DNA of 64,000 nt from NCBI RefSeq assembly GCF_003024195.1, contig NZ_KZ679045.1:124001-188000 (forward strand), in the 5' to 3' direction. A program made the translations under genes and the position numbers. The DNA is from Streptomyces dioscori. Its GTDB lineage: Bacteria; Actinomycetota; Actinomycetes; Streptomycetales; Streptomycetaceae. The notes below the pieces were generated by a model, which was not told where the DNA came from, did no database searches, and was given only the letters and a program-made list of their open reading frames with translations. Of the stretch, positions 42,241-51,102 are shown piece by piece; position 1 is the first letter of the stretch; each line of letters starts with the position of its first letter.

Positions 42241-43053
42241 ATGAACGCCCATCGAACGAAGATCGCGATCGTGACAGGTGCCGGCTCGGGAATCGGCCGT
42301 GCCGTGGCCGTCGAACTGCTGCGTACCGGCTGGTCGGTGACGCTGGCCGGCCGCCGCGCCGAGCGGCTGGAGGAGACCGCGGCGCTCGCGCGGGCGGCCC
42401 TCGCGGACACGCCGTCCGGGGCCGCCGCCGGGGAGCCGGCCGGGAAAGAGAGCACGTCGTTGTGCGTACGCACCGACGTCTCGCGGCCCGAGGAGGTGAC
42501 CGCGCTCTTCGACGCGACGCGGAACCGCTTCGGCCGCTTGGACCTGCTCTTCAACAACGCCGGCACGTTCGGCCCCGGCGGCGTGCCGTTCGAGGACCTC
42601 CCGTACGAGGCCTGGCGGCACGTGGTGGGGACGAATCTCGACGGGGCGTTCCTGTGTGCGCAGGCGGCCTACCGGCAGATGAAGGAGCAGGATCCGCAGG
42701 GCGGCAGGATCATCAACAATGGCTCGATCTCGGCGCACACGCCCCGGCCGAGGTCGGCGGCGTACACGGCCACGAAGCACGCGCTGACCGGCCTCACGAA
42801 GTCGCTGTCGCTGGACGGGCGGCCGTACCGGATCGTCTGCGGGCAGATCGACATCGGGAACGCGGCGACGGACATGACCTCGGGGATGGCGACCGGGGCG
42901 TTGCAGGCGAACGGGGAGGTGGCCGCGGAGCCGGTGATGGATGTGGGGGATGTGGGGCGGACGGTTCGGCACATGGCGGAGTTGCCGCTGGAGGCGAACG
43001 TGCAGTTCGCGACGGTTCTCGCCAGCGCGATGCCCTACGTGGGGCGGGGGTAG
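42241..43053 (+). CDS. short-chain dehydrogenase/reductase
   Basis: This 270-residue SDR has the cofactor motif TGAGSGIG (about residues 12-19), the NNAG motif in LLFNNAGTFG, a catalytic Ser in INNGSISAHTPRP and the active-site YTATK. Relative to the classical length there is an insertion of about 15 residues after the first helix (PSGAAAGEPAGKE). It is divergent from phoD. The substrate is unknown. Confidence 0.92.
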   Translation: MNAHRTKIAIVTGAGSGIGRAVAVELLRTGWSVTLAGRRAERLEETAALARAALADTPSGAAAGEPAGKESTSLCVRTDVSRPEEVTALFDATRNRFGRLDLLFNNAGTFGPGGVPFEDLPYEAWRHVVGTNLDGAFLCAQAAYRQMKEQDPQGGRIINNGSISAHTPRPRSAAYTATKHALTGLTKSLSLDGRPYRIVCGQIDIGNAATDMTSGMATGALQANGEVAAEPVMDVGDVGRTVRHMAELPLEANVQFATVLASAMPYVGRG

Positions 43054-43072
43054 CGACTACCCGTGCGGGTCC

Positions 43073-43126
43073 GTCGTGGCTGGGCGCGCAGTTCCCCGCG
43101 CCCCTTTGGGGCGCCTTAAGGGGCGA
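43073..43126. repeat. GC-rich palindromic repeat copy
   Basis: GTCGTGGCTGGGCGCGCAGT and the core TTCCCCGCGCCCC are followed by the small palindrome GGGGCGCCTTAAGGGGCG. The remaining bases to 43293 are A/T-richer and should hold the promoter of the ABC genes. Confidence 0.8.
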
Positions 43127-43293
43127 AGCTGAGAAGTGGCCCTCAATTGGCCCGGAAATAGCTGTCTTACGGGATTCTGATTCCCGGGGGTGCATTCTCA
43201 GGTCCTACACATTCTGTCCTCAGGGTGTCTCAAAGGTTCGTCCATAGCTTGTGGCAGCGCCCACAGCGGGCGCCAAGAACCTTAGGGACAGGG

Positions 43294-44787
43294 ATGTTTG
43301 GCATCTATCTCAAGCGTGAGCTGAGCCGGCGCAAGAAGTCGGCTCTGGTCATCGCCATGGGTCTGGCGCTCGGAATCGCGCTGGTCATCACCGTCAACTC
43401 GGTGTCGGCCGGCATGTCACAGGCACAGGACAAGGTCCTGCAGTCGCTGTACGGACTCGGCACCGACATGACGGTGACGAAGGCCAGGGAGGCCCCTTCC
43501 TCCGGCAACAACCAGTCGGGCAGACCGAATTTCGAATTCGACGCCGGTTCCGACGACGACGAGGAGCAGAGTTCGGACCGCGTGACGACACAGGGCGGCC
43601 AGACACTCAAGTCCTCCCTCATCGAAAAGGTCGCCGCGCAGAAGAACGTGGCGAGCGCGGTGGGCGCACTGACCCTGAACGTCACGAAGGTCGACGGCAG
43701 TTTCACCCAGGGCAAGGCCAAGACCGACACCTCCACGCAGGGCTCGCAGGGCCAGGGCGGCGGCCCCGGCGGTGCGGGCGGCGGCGGTTCGACCGGTCAG
43801 CCCCAGGTGCAGGGCGGCGGCGCCTCCTTCGACGTGAACTCGTACTCGGTCTCCGGGGTCGACGTCACGAACCAGGACCTGGGCCCGCTCGCCACCACGA
43901 AGATCAGCAAGGGCAAGTCGTTCACGGCGGCGCAGACGAACGCGAAGGTCGCGGTGCTCAGCACGTCGTACGCCAAGGAGAACAAGTACACCGTCGGCGA
44001 GAGCATCAAGATCTCCGGCACCAAGTACGAGGTCATCGGGATCGCGACCCCGGACAGCAGCGAGTCGACCACCGACGTCTACCTGCCGCTCAAGCAGGCC
44101 CAGACGCTCGGTGACTCCAAGAACAAGATCTCCACGATCTATGTGAAGGCGTCCGACTCCCAGCGCATCGACGCGGTCAAGGCCGCCATCCAGAAGAACA
44201 TCGACGGTACGACGGTCACCACCTCGGCCGATCTCGCGGACACCGTCTCCGGCTCGCTGTCGACCGCCTCCAACCTGGCGACCAGCGTGGGCAAGTGGCT
44301 CTCCGTCGCGGTACTGGTGGCCGCGTTCCTCGTCGCCGCGCTGCTCACCTCGTCGGCGGTCAGCCGCCGGGTGCGGGAGTTCGGCACACTGAAGGCGCTC
44401 GGCTGGCCGAGCCGCAAGGTCACCCGGCAGGTCGTCGGCGAGTCGGTCGTGAACGGCCTGCTCGGCGGGGCGCTCGGTATCGCCCTCGGCCTGGCGGCGG
44501 CCTACGCGGTCACGGCCGTCAGCCCCACCCTCACCGCAGAACTCGGTTCCACGGGCGGCGGCGGCCAGGGCGGCGGCCCCGGCGGTGGCGGCCCCGGTGG
44601 CGGTGGCGGCCCCGGCGGACAGAGCGCGTCGAGCACCCTCGACATCGCGCTGTCCGCGCCGGTCTCCGTCACCACCATCGCGCTCGCCGTGGGCCTCGCG
44701 GTCGCGGGCGGCCTGATCGCCGGTGCGATGGGCGGCTGGCGCGCCTCCCGGATGCGCCCGGCCGACGCGCTGCGCAGCGTGTCGTAG
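43294..44787 (+). CDS. FtsX-like (MacB-type) ABC transporter permease
   Basis: The 497-residue permease has the 1+3 helix layout of MacB/FtsX-type proteins: helix 1 at about residues 18-40, a large outside MacB_PCD domain (41-330) and three C-terminal helices. SSAVSRRVREFGTLKALGWPSRKVTRQVVGESVVNGLLGGALGI is the family signature. Two Gly-rich loops (GQGGGPGGAGGGG and a long GGGPGGGG tract near residue 430) interrupt the outside domain. Such transporters move peptides or lipids or sense signals rather than importing nutrients. The ATPase gene follows. Confidence 0.9.
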   Translation: MFGIYLKRELSRRKKSALVIAMGLALGIALVITVNSVSAGMSQAQDKVLQSLYGLGTDMTVTKAREAPSSGNNQSGRPNFEFDAGSDDDEEQSSDRVTTQGGQTLKSSLIEKVAAQKNVASAVGALTLNVTKVDGSFTQGKAKTDTSTQGSQGQGGGPGGAGGGGSTGQPQVQGGGASFDVNSYSVSGVDVTNQDLGPLATTKISKGKSFTAAQTNAKVAVLSTSYAKENKYTVGESIKISGTKYEVIGIATPDSSESTTDVYLPLKQAQTLGDSKNKISTIYVKASDSQRIDAVKAAIQKNIDGTTVTTSADLADTVSGSLSTASNLATSVGKWLSVAVLVAAFLVAALLTSSAVSRRVREFGTLKALGWPSRKVTRQVVGESVVNGLLGGALGIALGLAAAYAVTAVSPTLTAELGSTGGGGQGGGPGGGGPGGGGGPGGQSASSTLDIALSAPVSVTTIALAVGLAVAGGLIAGAMGGWRASRMRPADALRSVS

Positions 44788-44854
44788 CCGCGCCCCTCAC
44801 CACCACGGCACGACACGCACGACACGCACGTCACGCACGTTACGGAGAAGACGT

Positions 44855-45565
44855 ATGTACACGCTCACCGGCGTCACCAAGAACTACACGAGAGGCAAGG
44901 AGACCGTGGAGGCGCTGCGCGGCGTCGACCTCACCATCGAGGACGGCGACCAGCTCGTCATCCAGGGCCCCACCGGCGGCGGCAAGTCGACCCTGCTGCA
45001 GATGATCGGCGGCCTGGACCGCCCGTCCTCCGGCAGCGTCGAACTGGACGGCGTGGACCTCGCGTCCATCAGCGAGGCCCGGCTGACCCGGGTGCGCGCG
45101 GAAAAGATCGGCATCATCTTCCAGTCGTTCAACCTCATCCCCACGCTCACCGCGCAGGAGAACGTCGAGACCGCGCTCGTACCACTCGGGGTCAAGCCGT
45201 CCGAGCGGCGCGCGAAGGCCGCCGAGGCGCTGGGCTCGGTCGGTCTCGGCGACCGCCTCACCCACGCGCCCAGCGAGCTGTCCGGCGGCCAGCAGCAGCG
45301 CGTCGCGATCGCCCGCGCGCTGGTCAAGAACCCGAAGGTGCTGCTCGCCGACGAGCCCACGGGCAACCTCGACGAGGGCACCCGCGACGACATCATGGCC
45401 CTGCTGGAAGGACTGTGGAGGGAGCACGGGCTGACGTTCGTCATGGTCACGCACGACTCGTCGATCGCCCGGCGCGCACCCCGGCTCGCGACGATCAGAA
45501 AAGGCCGGATCACCCTGACCGAGCAGCAGCAGCAGCCGCGGCCGCAGCCGCAGCCGGCACTCTGA
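44855..45565 (+). CDS. MacB/LolD-type ABC transporter ATP-binding protein
   Basis: The 236-residue ATPase has Walker A GPTGGGKSTL (about residue 39), Q-loop FQSFNLIPTLTAQEN, signature LSGGQQQRVAIARAL, Walker B VLLADEPTGNLD and switch VTHDSSIARR. These wordings mark the MacB/LolD/FtsE branch that partners FtsX-like permeases, here encoded just upstream. A Gln/Pro tail (EQQQQPRPQPQPAL) is unusual. A terminator follows, closing a two-gene operon. Confidence 0.94.
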   Translation: MYTLTGVTKNYTRGKETVEALRGVDLTIEDGDQLVIQGPTGGGKSTLLQMIGGLDRPSSGSVELDGVDLASISEARLTRVRAEKIGIIFQSFNLIPTLTAQENVETALVPLGVKPSERRAKAAEALGSVGLGDRLTHAPSELSGGQQQRVAIARALVKNPKVLLADEPTGNLDEGTRDDIMALLEGLWREHGLTFVMVTHDSSIARRAPRLATIRKGRITLTEQQQQPRPQPQPAL

Positions 45566-45583
45566 CCGGTCAGTCCTCGAAGG

Positions 45584-45616
45584 AGGCCGCTCACCCTCAC
45601 CGGTGGGCGGCCTTTC
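45584..45616 (+). terminator. intrinsic terminator after the ABC pair
   Basis: AGGCCGCTCACC pairs with GGTGGGCGGCCT (one G-U) across a 6-nt loop and is followed by TTCG, 18 bases after the stop. Just beyond, TCCCGACAG repeats three times (45630-45656). Confidence 0.7.
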
Positions 45617-45783
45617 GCGGTCCGGGCGGTCCCGACAGTCCCGACAGTCCCGACGATTATCTATCGCGATCACCCGAACGGCGGCGCGGACCAGGGCCCC
45701 GACGACGGTCCGGTGCGACGGTGAGCAGGCACGTACGAGCGCCGTAAACACTGTGACCTGACCTGCGAGGAGTGACGGGAATC

Positions 45784-46344
45784 GTGACCTGTTTCGACCG
45801 ACGCGATCTGGGACTGCTGCTGCTCCGCCTCGGTACGGGCGGAGTGCTGGCGGCGCACGGGGCACAGAAGCTCTTCGGCTGGTTCGGCGGGGGCGGCCTC
45901 TCCGGGACCGGCGAGTTCATGGAGTCCGTGGGGTACGCGCCCGGCCGGGCCAGCGCCGCCGCGGCGGGCCTGGCGGAGACGGGCGGCGGCACGCTGCTCG
46001 CGCTGGGCCTCGCGACCCCGGCGGCCGGCGCGGCCGCGGCCGGGGCGATGGCGGGCGCCTCCGCCCTGCACGCGCCGAACGGCTTCTTCGCGCAGAGCGG
46101 CGGCTACGAGCACGCGGCGTCCCTGGGCCTCACGGCGGCGGGCCTGGCCGTCACGGGCCCCGGCCGGATCTCCCTCGACCACGCCCTGGGCCACACGGTC
46201 GACCGGAACTGGATGGTGCCGGTCGCCCTCGCGGTGACGGCCGCGGCGACCCTGGCGGTGATCGGAGCGCGGCAAGCGCGGGTGCGACGCCAGGAGGAGG
46301 ACGGGCAGGGCGAGTTGTTCGACGAGGAGGGCGTGACAGTCTGA
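45784..46344 (+). CDS. DoxX family membrane protein
   Basis: The 186-residue protein has four helices and the DoxX signature LGLLLLRLGTGGVLAAHGAQKLFGWFGGGGLSGTGEFMESVGY. A fourth region with RQARVRRQEEDGQGELFDEE forms an acidic tail. The GTG at 45784 is chosen because GAGGAG lies at suitable distance, whereas a GTG at 45772 overlaps it. The DoxX role in bacteria is uncertain; redox or sulfur-stress links are reported for the family. It is followed after five bases by a MazG-like gene. Confidence 0.88.
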   Translation: MTCFDRRDLGLLLLRLGTGGVLAAHGAQKLFGWFGGGGLSGTGEFMESVGYAPGRASAAAAGLAETGGGTLLALGLATPAAGAAAAGAMAGASALHAPNGFFAQSGGYEHAASLGLTAAGLAVTGPGRISLDHALGHTVDRNWMVPVALAVTAAATLAVIGARQARVRRQEEDGQGELFDEEGVTV

Positions 46345-46349
46345 GCGTC

Positions 46350-46673
46350 ATGAGCGACGACGGTGATCTCTGGGAGTCCATCGAGCACCTCCAGGACTGG
46401 CTGGCCCGGACCCAGCCGGACCGCCCACCCCAGGAGACCTTGCTCCTGCGGATGCTGAAGCTCTCGGAGGAGGTGGGCGAGGTCGCCGAGGCGGTCATCG
46501 GCGCCACGGGCCAGAACCCCCGCAAGGGCGTGTCCCACACGTGGGACGACGTGCGCTCGGAACTCTGCGACGTGATCATCACAGCGGCGGTGGCACTACG
46601 AACGCTCTCGCCGGACGCCCAGGAGATCTTCACCACCCACTTGGCCCGGGTAACAGCCCGCTCACACCCCTGA
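46350..46673 (+). CDS. MazG-like nucleotide pyrophosphohydrolase
   Basis: This 107-residue protein is a single all-alpha NTP pyrophosphatase domain. The metal site is EEVGEVAEAVIGA (ExxxE pattern, about residues 40-52) with SELCDVIITAAV (ExxD, about 70-81). Small MazG-like proteins hydrolyse dNTPs or damaged nucleotides. The start is six bases from the doxX stop, so both are co-expressed. Confidence 0.9.
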   Translation: MSDDGDLWESIEHLQDWLARTQPDRPPQETLLLRMLKLSEEVGEVAEAVIGATGQNPRKGVSHTWDDVRSELCDVIITAAVALRTLSPDAQEIFTTHLARVTARSHP

Positions 46674-46674
46674 G

Positions 46675-46850
46675 CCCCCGAAGGGGCGCGGGGAACGGCG
46701 CAACCTCTCGGCCGACACCGCCCCAAGCCCCCTGAGGGGCGCGGGGAACTGCGCGAGCGACCCCCACCGGGCCGCAGCCGAAATCCGACCTCAGCCACCC
46801 CACCCCTCAGGGGCGCGGGGAACAGCGCAACCAGCCCCCACCCACCCGCA
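46675..46850. repeat. GC-rich palindromic repeat array (inverted sense)
   Basis: Three copies of GGGGCGCGGGGAAC(G/T/A)GCGC followed by AACC/GAGCGACCCCCACC tails occupy the gap between the convergent MazG-like and YceI genes. Confidence 0.85.
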
Positions 46851-46856
46851 GCCGAA

Positions 46857-47390
46857 CTACACCCCCTCGCCGGAGGCGGAAGCGCGACGCGTGAACCGGA
46901 GCGTCGCCGTCACAGTGGTCAGCCCCCGGATCATCCCCAACTGGTTCCAGCCCAGATTGAACTGCTCCCGGTCCACGGTGAACTCAGCGGCGAGCGCAAC
47001 CGCGTCGGCGCTCGACTCGGCGACCGTCGCGCTGACGGACTGCGGCCGACTGACCCCACGGACGGTCAGCTCACCGTCGATCGCGACGGTGTCGTCCGGC
47101 CGGACCACGGCGTCACGAACGACGAAGACGAGCGTCGGATGCCCCTCGGCATCAAAGAAGTCCGCACCCCGCAGATGCGTATCCCGCTTCGCGTTCTTCG
47201 TGTCGAGCGACCCGGCGTCCACCGTGATCGTGCCGTGCGCGGTGCCGTCCGCCTGGACCTCACCCTCACCGGCGACACCGCTGAAGGCACCTTTCACCGT
47301 GACCAGCCCCCACATCGTCTTGTGCTTGATGGCGACGGTGGAGCGAACGGCGTCGAGCTGCCACAGGCCGGTTTCCACAGCGACGGTCAT
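46857..47390 (-). CDS. YceI family protein
   Basis: The 177-residue protein is a lipocalin-like YceI barrel: GLWQLDAVRSTVAIKHKTMWGLVTVKGAF, DTKNAKRDTHLRGADFFDAEGHPTLVF and LTVRGVSRPQSV are family signatures. YceI members bind isoprenoid-type lipids and are often stress-induced. No signal peptide is present, so it is cytoplasmic, as usual in actinomycetes. AGGAGA precedes the ATG at 47390. It is divergent from a MarR gene across a double operator, so it is probably repressed by that protein. Confidence 0.93.
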   Translation of the reverse strand: MTVAVETGLWQLDAVRSTVAIKHKTMWGLVTVKGAFSGVAGEGEVQADGTAHGTITVDAGSLDTKNAKRDTHLRGADFFDAEGHPTLVFVVRDAVVRPDDTVAIDGELTVRGVSRPQSVSATVAESSADAVALAAEFTVDREQFNLGWNQLGMIRGLTTVTATLRFTRRASASGEGV

Positions 47391-47410
47391 GGGTCTTCTC
47401 CTGGTTGATC

Positions 47411-47465
47411 GGTTGTCCAAATTTGGATGACCCCACGCTAGCGGGTCATCCAAAAATGGACAACC
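47411..47465. promoter_or_regulatory. double MarR operator between yceI and marR
   Basis: A 23-bp arm (47411-47433) and its complement (47443-47465) match at 21 of 23 positions around a 9-bp spacer. Each arm itself contains a palindrome: TCCAAATTTGGA is perfect, and ATCCAAAAATGGAC is imperfect. Two dimers could bind and silence both divergent genes. Confidence 0.85.
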
Positions 47466-47481
47466 AGTAGACTGTGACACC

Positions 47482-48009
47482 ATGGCCGACTCCCCCGCCC
47501 CCGCCGACCAGCCCGCATCCCTCCTGTCGGGCGACGAAGACGCCGACGGCACACCGGCGAACGGCCTCCTGCCCGCCGAACTCCGTTCCTGGATGCGCCT
47601 GCTGGCGGCGGCCGGCGCGGTGGAGCAACAGCTGCGTTCGCGCGTGAAGGACGCCATGGGTGTCTCGCACGACGAGTTCCTGGTGCTGTGCCTGCTGGCC
47701 GACCAGCCGGGCTCCAGCCTGCGGATGACCCGCATCGCGGAGCTGCTGGGCCGCCCGAAGACCCGGCTGACGTACCAGGTCGCCTGTCTGCAGCATGCGG
47801 GGCTGATCACCAAGAACTCCGCGTGCGGCGACCGGCGCGGCATCGAGGTGGCCCTCACGGACAAGGCCCGCCGTCTGCTGAGCGAGTCCACGGGCCCGTT
47901 GGCCGCCGCCGTCTCGCAGGCCATAGCGCAGACGGCCTGCGCCCAGCGGTACACACAGCTCCACGACCTCCTGCCCCCGCCCGCCGACACCACGGAAAAG
48001 CCCACCTGA
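47482..48009 (+). CDS. MarR family transcriptional regulator
   Basis: The 175-residue regulator has a winged helix with SSLRMTRIAELLGRPKTRLTYQVACLQHAGLITKN (recognition helix about residues 90-105) and the wing ACGDRRGIEVALTDKARRLL. It also carries a disordered acidic N-terminus. Two Cys near the DNA-binding part (VACLQH and SACGD) might sense redox. The double operator in its own promoter implies autorepression and control of yceI. Confidence 0.93.
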   Translation: MADSPAPADQPASLLSGDEDADGTPANGLLPAELRSWMRLLAAAGAVEQQLRSRVKDAMGVSHDEFLVLCLLADQPGSSLRMTRIAELLGRPKTRLTYQVACLQHAGLITKNSACGDRRGIEVALTDKARRLLSESTGPLAAAVSQAIAQTACAQRYTQLHDLLPPPADTTEKPT

Positions 48010-48077
48010 CCCGACCGGTCGCCCGAGTCAGCCGGTCGGCCGGTTGCCCCGAGTCAGCCGGCCATCAGGTCGACCGG

Positions 48078-49460
48078 TCAGCCGGCCAGCCGGTCCGCTT
48101 GTCCGCCGGTCCGGAACAACCGGAGCGGCACCGCGGCGGCCAGCGCCCGGTACCCCTCCGGATTGAGATGCAGCCGGTCCCCGTCGTGCAGCGCGGCCCG
48201 CAGGCGCCGTGGATCCGCCGGGTCACGTACGGCCCGGTCGAAGTCGACGACCGCGTCGAACCGTCCACTCGTACGGATCCAGGAGTTGACCTCCTGCCGG
48301 GACGCCTCGCGGTGCCCGTCGGGGTCGTCGTACATCGCGTTGCCGCCGAACGGCGTCAGCGTGGCCCCGTACACGCGGATGCCCTGCGCGTGCGCGCGGA
48401 CGACGATCTGCTCGTACGCGGCGATCAGCTCGGCCGTGACGCCGCGCTGGGCGGCGGGCGTGGCGGCGGCGGTTCCGAGGTCGTTGACCCCCTCGAAGAC
48501 GACCAGCCAGGAGACTCCGCTGCGGGACAGGACGTCGCGGTCGAGACGGGCGAGGACGTTGGGGCCCAGACCGTCGTTGAGGACGCGGTTGCCGCCGGCG
48601 GCCTGGTTGAGCACCGCGACCTCGCCGGCCGCGGGGTGCGCGCGGAGCCGGTCCAGCAGGCGGTCGGTCCAGCGGTCGTTCCCGTTGGTGGTGGAGCCGC
48701 GCCCGTCGGTCAGCGAGTCGCCCAGGACGGCGACCGCCGCCGTACCGGGGCCGGAAAGCACCTCGACATCGCTGAGGAGGTACCAGTGGTCGACGGCGGT
48801 CGCCCCCGGAAGATCGAGATCCCGGGTGCGGTCGACGCGACCGGCCTTCTGGAGGTACGAGGTGGTACGTGACCCGGGGTGCGAGGTGAGCGCGGTGGAC
48901 GGCTGCCCCTCGGCGAGATAGGCGGTCACGGTCAGTACGGAACCCGGTTCCAGCCCGAAGTCCAGTGGGTCGGAGACGAGTTGGGCCCCGACGGGCACGG
49001 TCGCCGACGCGCGTCCGGCGAAGGTCACGCGTCGCGGCGAGCCGGGTTCGACGGCACTGACGCCGGCCCGCCCGCCGAGCGGCCGAGCCACGCTCACGGC
49101 GGTGAGGGGCAGCGCGGTGTCGCCGAAGGCGTTGGAGAACCGCAGCCGGACGCGCCCGCCGCCGGTCGAGACCCGTACGGTCTGCCGCAGGGTCGCGTCG
49201 GCGAGGACGGCCCGCTCCTCGGTGAACGGCGGGGGCGGCAGGTTGCCCGGCTCGGTGAGCTGCGGCATCGCGGTCCAGGTGTTGACCCAGTGCCGGGCAC
49301 CGGCCGGCCCGCCGGAACCACGGTCCGCACCCCGTGCCCCCTCGACCAGGGCCACCACGACGGACGCGCTCACGGCAAGCACCAGGACGAGGACGAAGGC
49401 GGTGACGAGACGGACGAAGGAGTGCGCTCTCGACGGCGGCACGGGCCGTACCGGTCCCAT
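48078..49460 (-). CDS. secreted SGNH/GDSL hydrolase
   Basis: The 460-residue protein has a single N-terminal membrane segment (VRLVTAFVLVLVLAVSASVVVALV), a beta-rich domain (about 60-210) and an SGNH hydrolase domain. The hydrolase has AVLGDSLTDG (nucleophile Ser), NQAAGGNRVL (Gly), VVFEGVNDLG (Asn) and DRLHLNPEGY (Asp-His). SGNH enzymes are esterases or lipases. The ATG at 49460 follows GAGGG, which overlaps the stop of the upstream esterase gene, so the two are translationally linked. The tail end near 48010-48077 contains CAGCCGGTC tandem repeats. Confidence 0.9.
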   Translation of the reverse strand: MGPVRPVPPSRAHSFVRLVTAFVLVLVLAVSASVVVALVEGARGADRGSGGPAGARHWVNTWTAMPQLTEPGNLPPPPFTEERAVLADATLRQTVRVSTGGGRVRLRFSNAFGDTALPLTAVSVARPLGGRAGVSAVEPGSPRRVTFAGRASATVPVGAQLVSDPLDFGLEPGSVLTVTAYLAEGQPSTALTSHPGSRTTSYLQKAGRVDRTRDLDLPGATAVDHWYLLSDVEVLSGPGTAAVAVLGDSLTDGRGSTTNGNDRWTDRLLDRLRAHPAAGEVAVLNQAAGGNRVLNDGLGPNVLARLDRDVLSRSGVSWLVVFEGVNDLGTAAATPAAQRGVTAELIAAYEQIVVRAHAQGIRVYGATLTPFGGNAMYDDPDGHREASRQEVNSWIRTSGRFDAVVDFDRAVRDPADPRRLRAALHDGDRLHLNPEGYRALAAAVPLRLFRTGGQADRLAG

Positions 49461-49465
49461 ATCCC

Positions 49466-50821
49466 TCAACTACCGCTGCATACAGTGCCGTTGAGAGTGA
49501 AGGCGGTCGGCGGCGAACTGTTCCCCGTATGACTCGCCTGATAGCCGATGCTGACGCTCGCGTTCGCCGCGATCGTGCCGTTGTACGGGGCGTTCGTGGC
49601 CGTCACCGCGCCGCTCGCCGGGGCGTACGTGGCGCCCCAGCCGTTGGTGATGGCCTGCCCGGACGGCAGGGTGAAGCCCAACTGCCAGCCCTCGATGCGT
49701 GAGCTGCCGGTGTTGGTGATCGTCACGGAGCTGGTCAGCCCCGTGTTCCAGGCACTGGTCGTGGTGGTCACCTTGCAGGCGCCGGGCTGGGGTTGAGGGC
49801 CGGGGCCGGAGCTGTCCAGGCCGAAGAAGGTGAGGACGCGGGCCGCCATGCCCCAGGCGTACAGGTTGTGGCCGATGCCCTGGAGGCTGACGGCCTCGAC
49901 GGGGGCCTGGTCACCGGTGGCCCCGTAGCGCGTACGGGTCCAGCCGGACTGGGGCGAGTCGGTGGCGGCCGGGGTCTGGCCGACGCCCAGCACGTTGGTC
50001 CACTGCTTGATCTCCTCCCCGAAGTTGGGGTAGCGCAGCACGTCGTCCTCGGTGCCGTGCCACACCTGCATGCGGGGCCTCGGGCCGGTGTAGCCGGGGT
50101 AGGCGTTGCGGACCAGGTCGCCCCACTCCTGCGGGGTGTGCAGCACGGTGCCGCCGGAGCAGGCACTGTTCCACTCGGAACCGTCCGTGGTGGCGAAGCA
50201 GCCGAACGGGACGCCCGAGAACGCGGCGCCCGCCGCGAACACGTCCGGGTAGTCGCCGAGCAGGACGTTCGTCATCATCGCGCCGGAGGAGATACCGGTG
50301 GCGAAGATGCGGTCGGTGTCGGCGGAGTAGGTGCGCGTCACCCAGTCGACCATCGACTTGATGCCGACCGGGTCGCTGCCACCGCCGCGGGTCAGCGCCT
50401 GGGGCGAGGACACGTCGAAGCACTTGCTGGCGCGGGTGACCGAGGGGTACACGACGATGAACCCATACTGATCGGCGAGCGAGGCGTACTCGGTGCCGGA
50501 GTACATCGCCGGGCCGGAGCCCGTGCAGTAGTGGACGGCCACCACCACGGCGGGGTTCGCGGTGACGCTGTCCGGTACGTAGAGGTACATCTGGAGGTTG
50601 CTGGGGTTGCTGCCGAAGCCGGTGATCTCGGTGAGGGCCGCGGCGGGTGCGGCGGGTGCGGCGGCAACCTTCGCGACGGGCGCCTTCTCGACCGGCTCGC
50701 GGGCGGCGGCCCCGGGTGCGCCGAGGAGCATCGTCGCGAGCAGGGACACCAGTGCCGCGAAGAGCACTGCGGGCCCCGAACGCGGCTGTCTGCGCGCGGT
50801 ATTACTGCCAGTGGCGGACAT
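49466..50821 (-). CDS. secreted PHB-depolymerase-family esterase (CE1-like) with CBM2
   Basis: The 451-residue precursor has a signal peptide (to about residue 40), an alpha/beta hydrolase domain and a family 2 carbohydrate-binding module. The hydrolase has the nucleophile in FATGISSGAMMTNVLLGDYPDVF and a His near GIGHNLYAWGM. The module (about 350-450) starts ACKVTTTTSAWNTGLTSSVTITNTG. Similar enzymes are acetylxylan or feruloyl esterases acting on plant cell wall. A CebR-like box lies 92 bases upstream, which fits control by cello-oligosaccharides. Confidence 0.9.
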   Translation of the reverse strand: MSATGSNTARRQPRSGPAVLFAALVSLLATMLLGAPGAAAREPVEKAPVAKVAAAPAAPAAALTEITGFGSNPSNLQMYLYVPDSVTANPAVVVAVHYCTGSGPAMYSGTEYASLADQYGFIVVYPSVTRASKCFDVSSPQALTRGGGSDPVGIKSMVDWVTRTYSADTDRIFATGISSGAMMTNVLLGDYPDVFAAGAAFSGVPFGCFATTDGSEWNSACSGGTVLHTPQEWGDLVRNAYPGYTGPRPRMQVWHGTEDDVLRYPNFGEEIKQWTNVLGVGQTPAATDSPQSGWTRTRYGATGDQAPVEAVSLQGIGHNLYAWGMAARVLTFFGLDSSGPGPQPQPGACKVTTTTSAWNTGLTSSVTITNTGSSRIEGWQLGFTLPSGQAITNGWGATYAPASGAVTATNAPYNGTIAANASVSIGYQASHTGNSSPPTAFTLNGTVCSGS

Positions 50822-50912
50822 GTCTGTCCTTTCCGGATCACGGCTGCGGGTGTGGTGCGGTGGAGTGGCACCACGCGACGGGGCCGGTCGCGCGGCATGG
50901 CCATGACTGTGG

Positions 50913-50926
50913 TGGAAGCGCTCCCA
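50913..50926. promoter_or_regulatory. CebR-like box
   Basis: On the minus strand TGGGAGCGCTTCCA differs at one base from the CebR palindrome TGGGAGCGCTCCCA that controls cellulose-related genes in Streptomyces. It lies upstream of the CBM2 esterase. Confidence 0.75.
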
Positions 50927-51102
50927 CAGGGTGGAGACCGAAACCGGCCACTACGGACAACCCGATTCGACGAGCGGCTCCTGGAAACCGTTGCGCGCCC
51001 GCACCACGTGACATAAGTTACCCGCAGGTAGCCTCATGGCGGAGGCGACGGTGAAGGCACCCGCACTGCCGACGAGGGAAGCGTCAGTCCGAAGGAGTCA
51101 CC

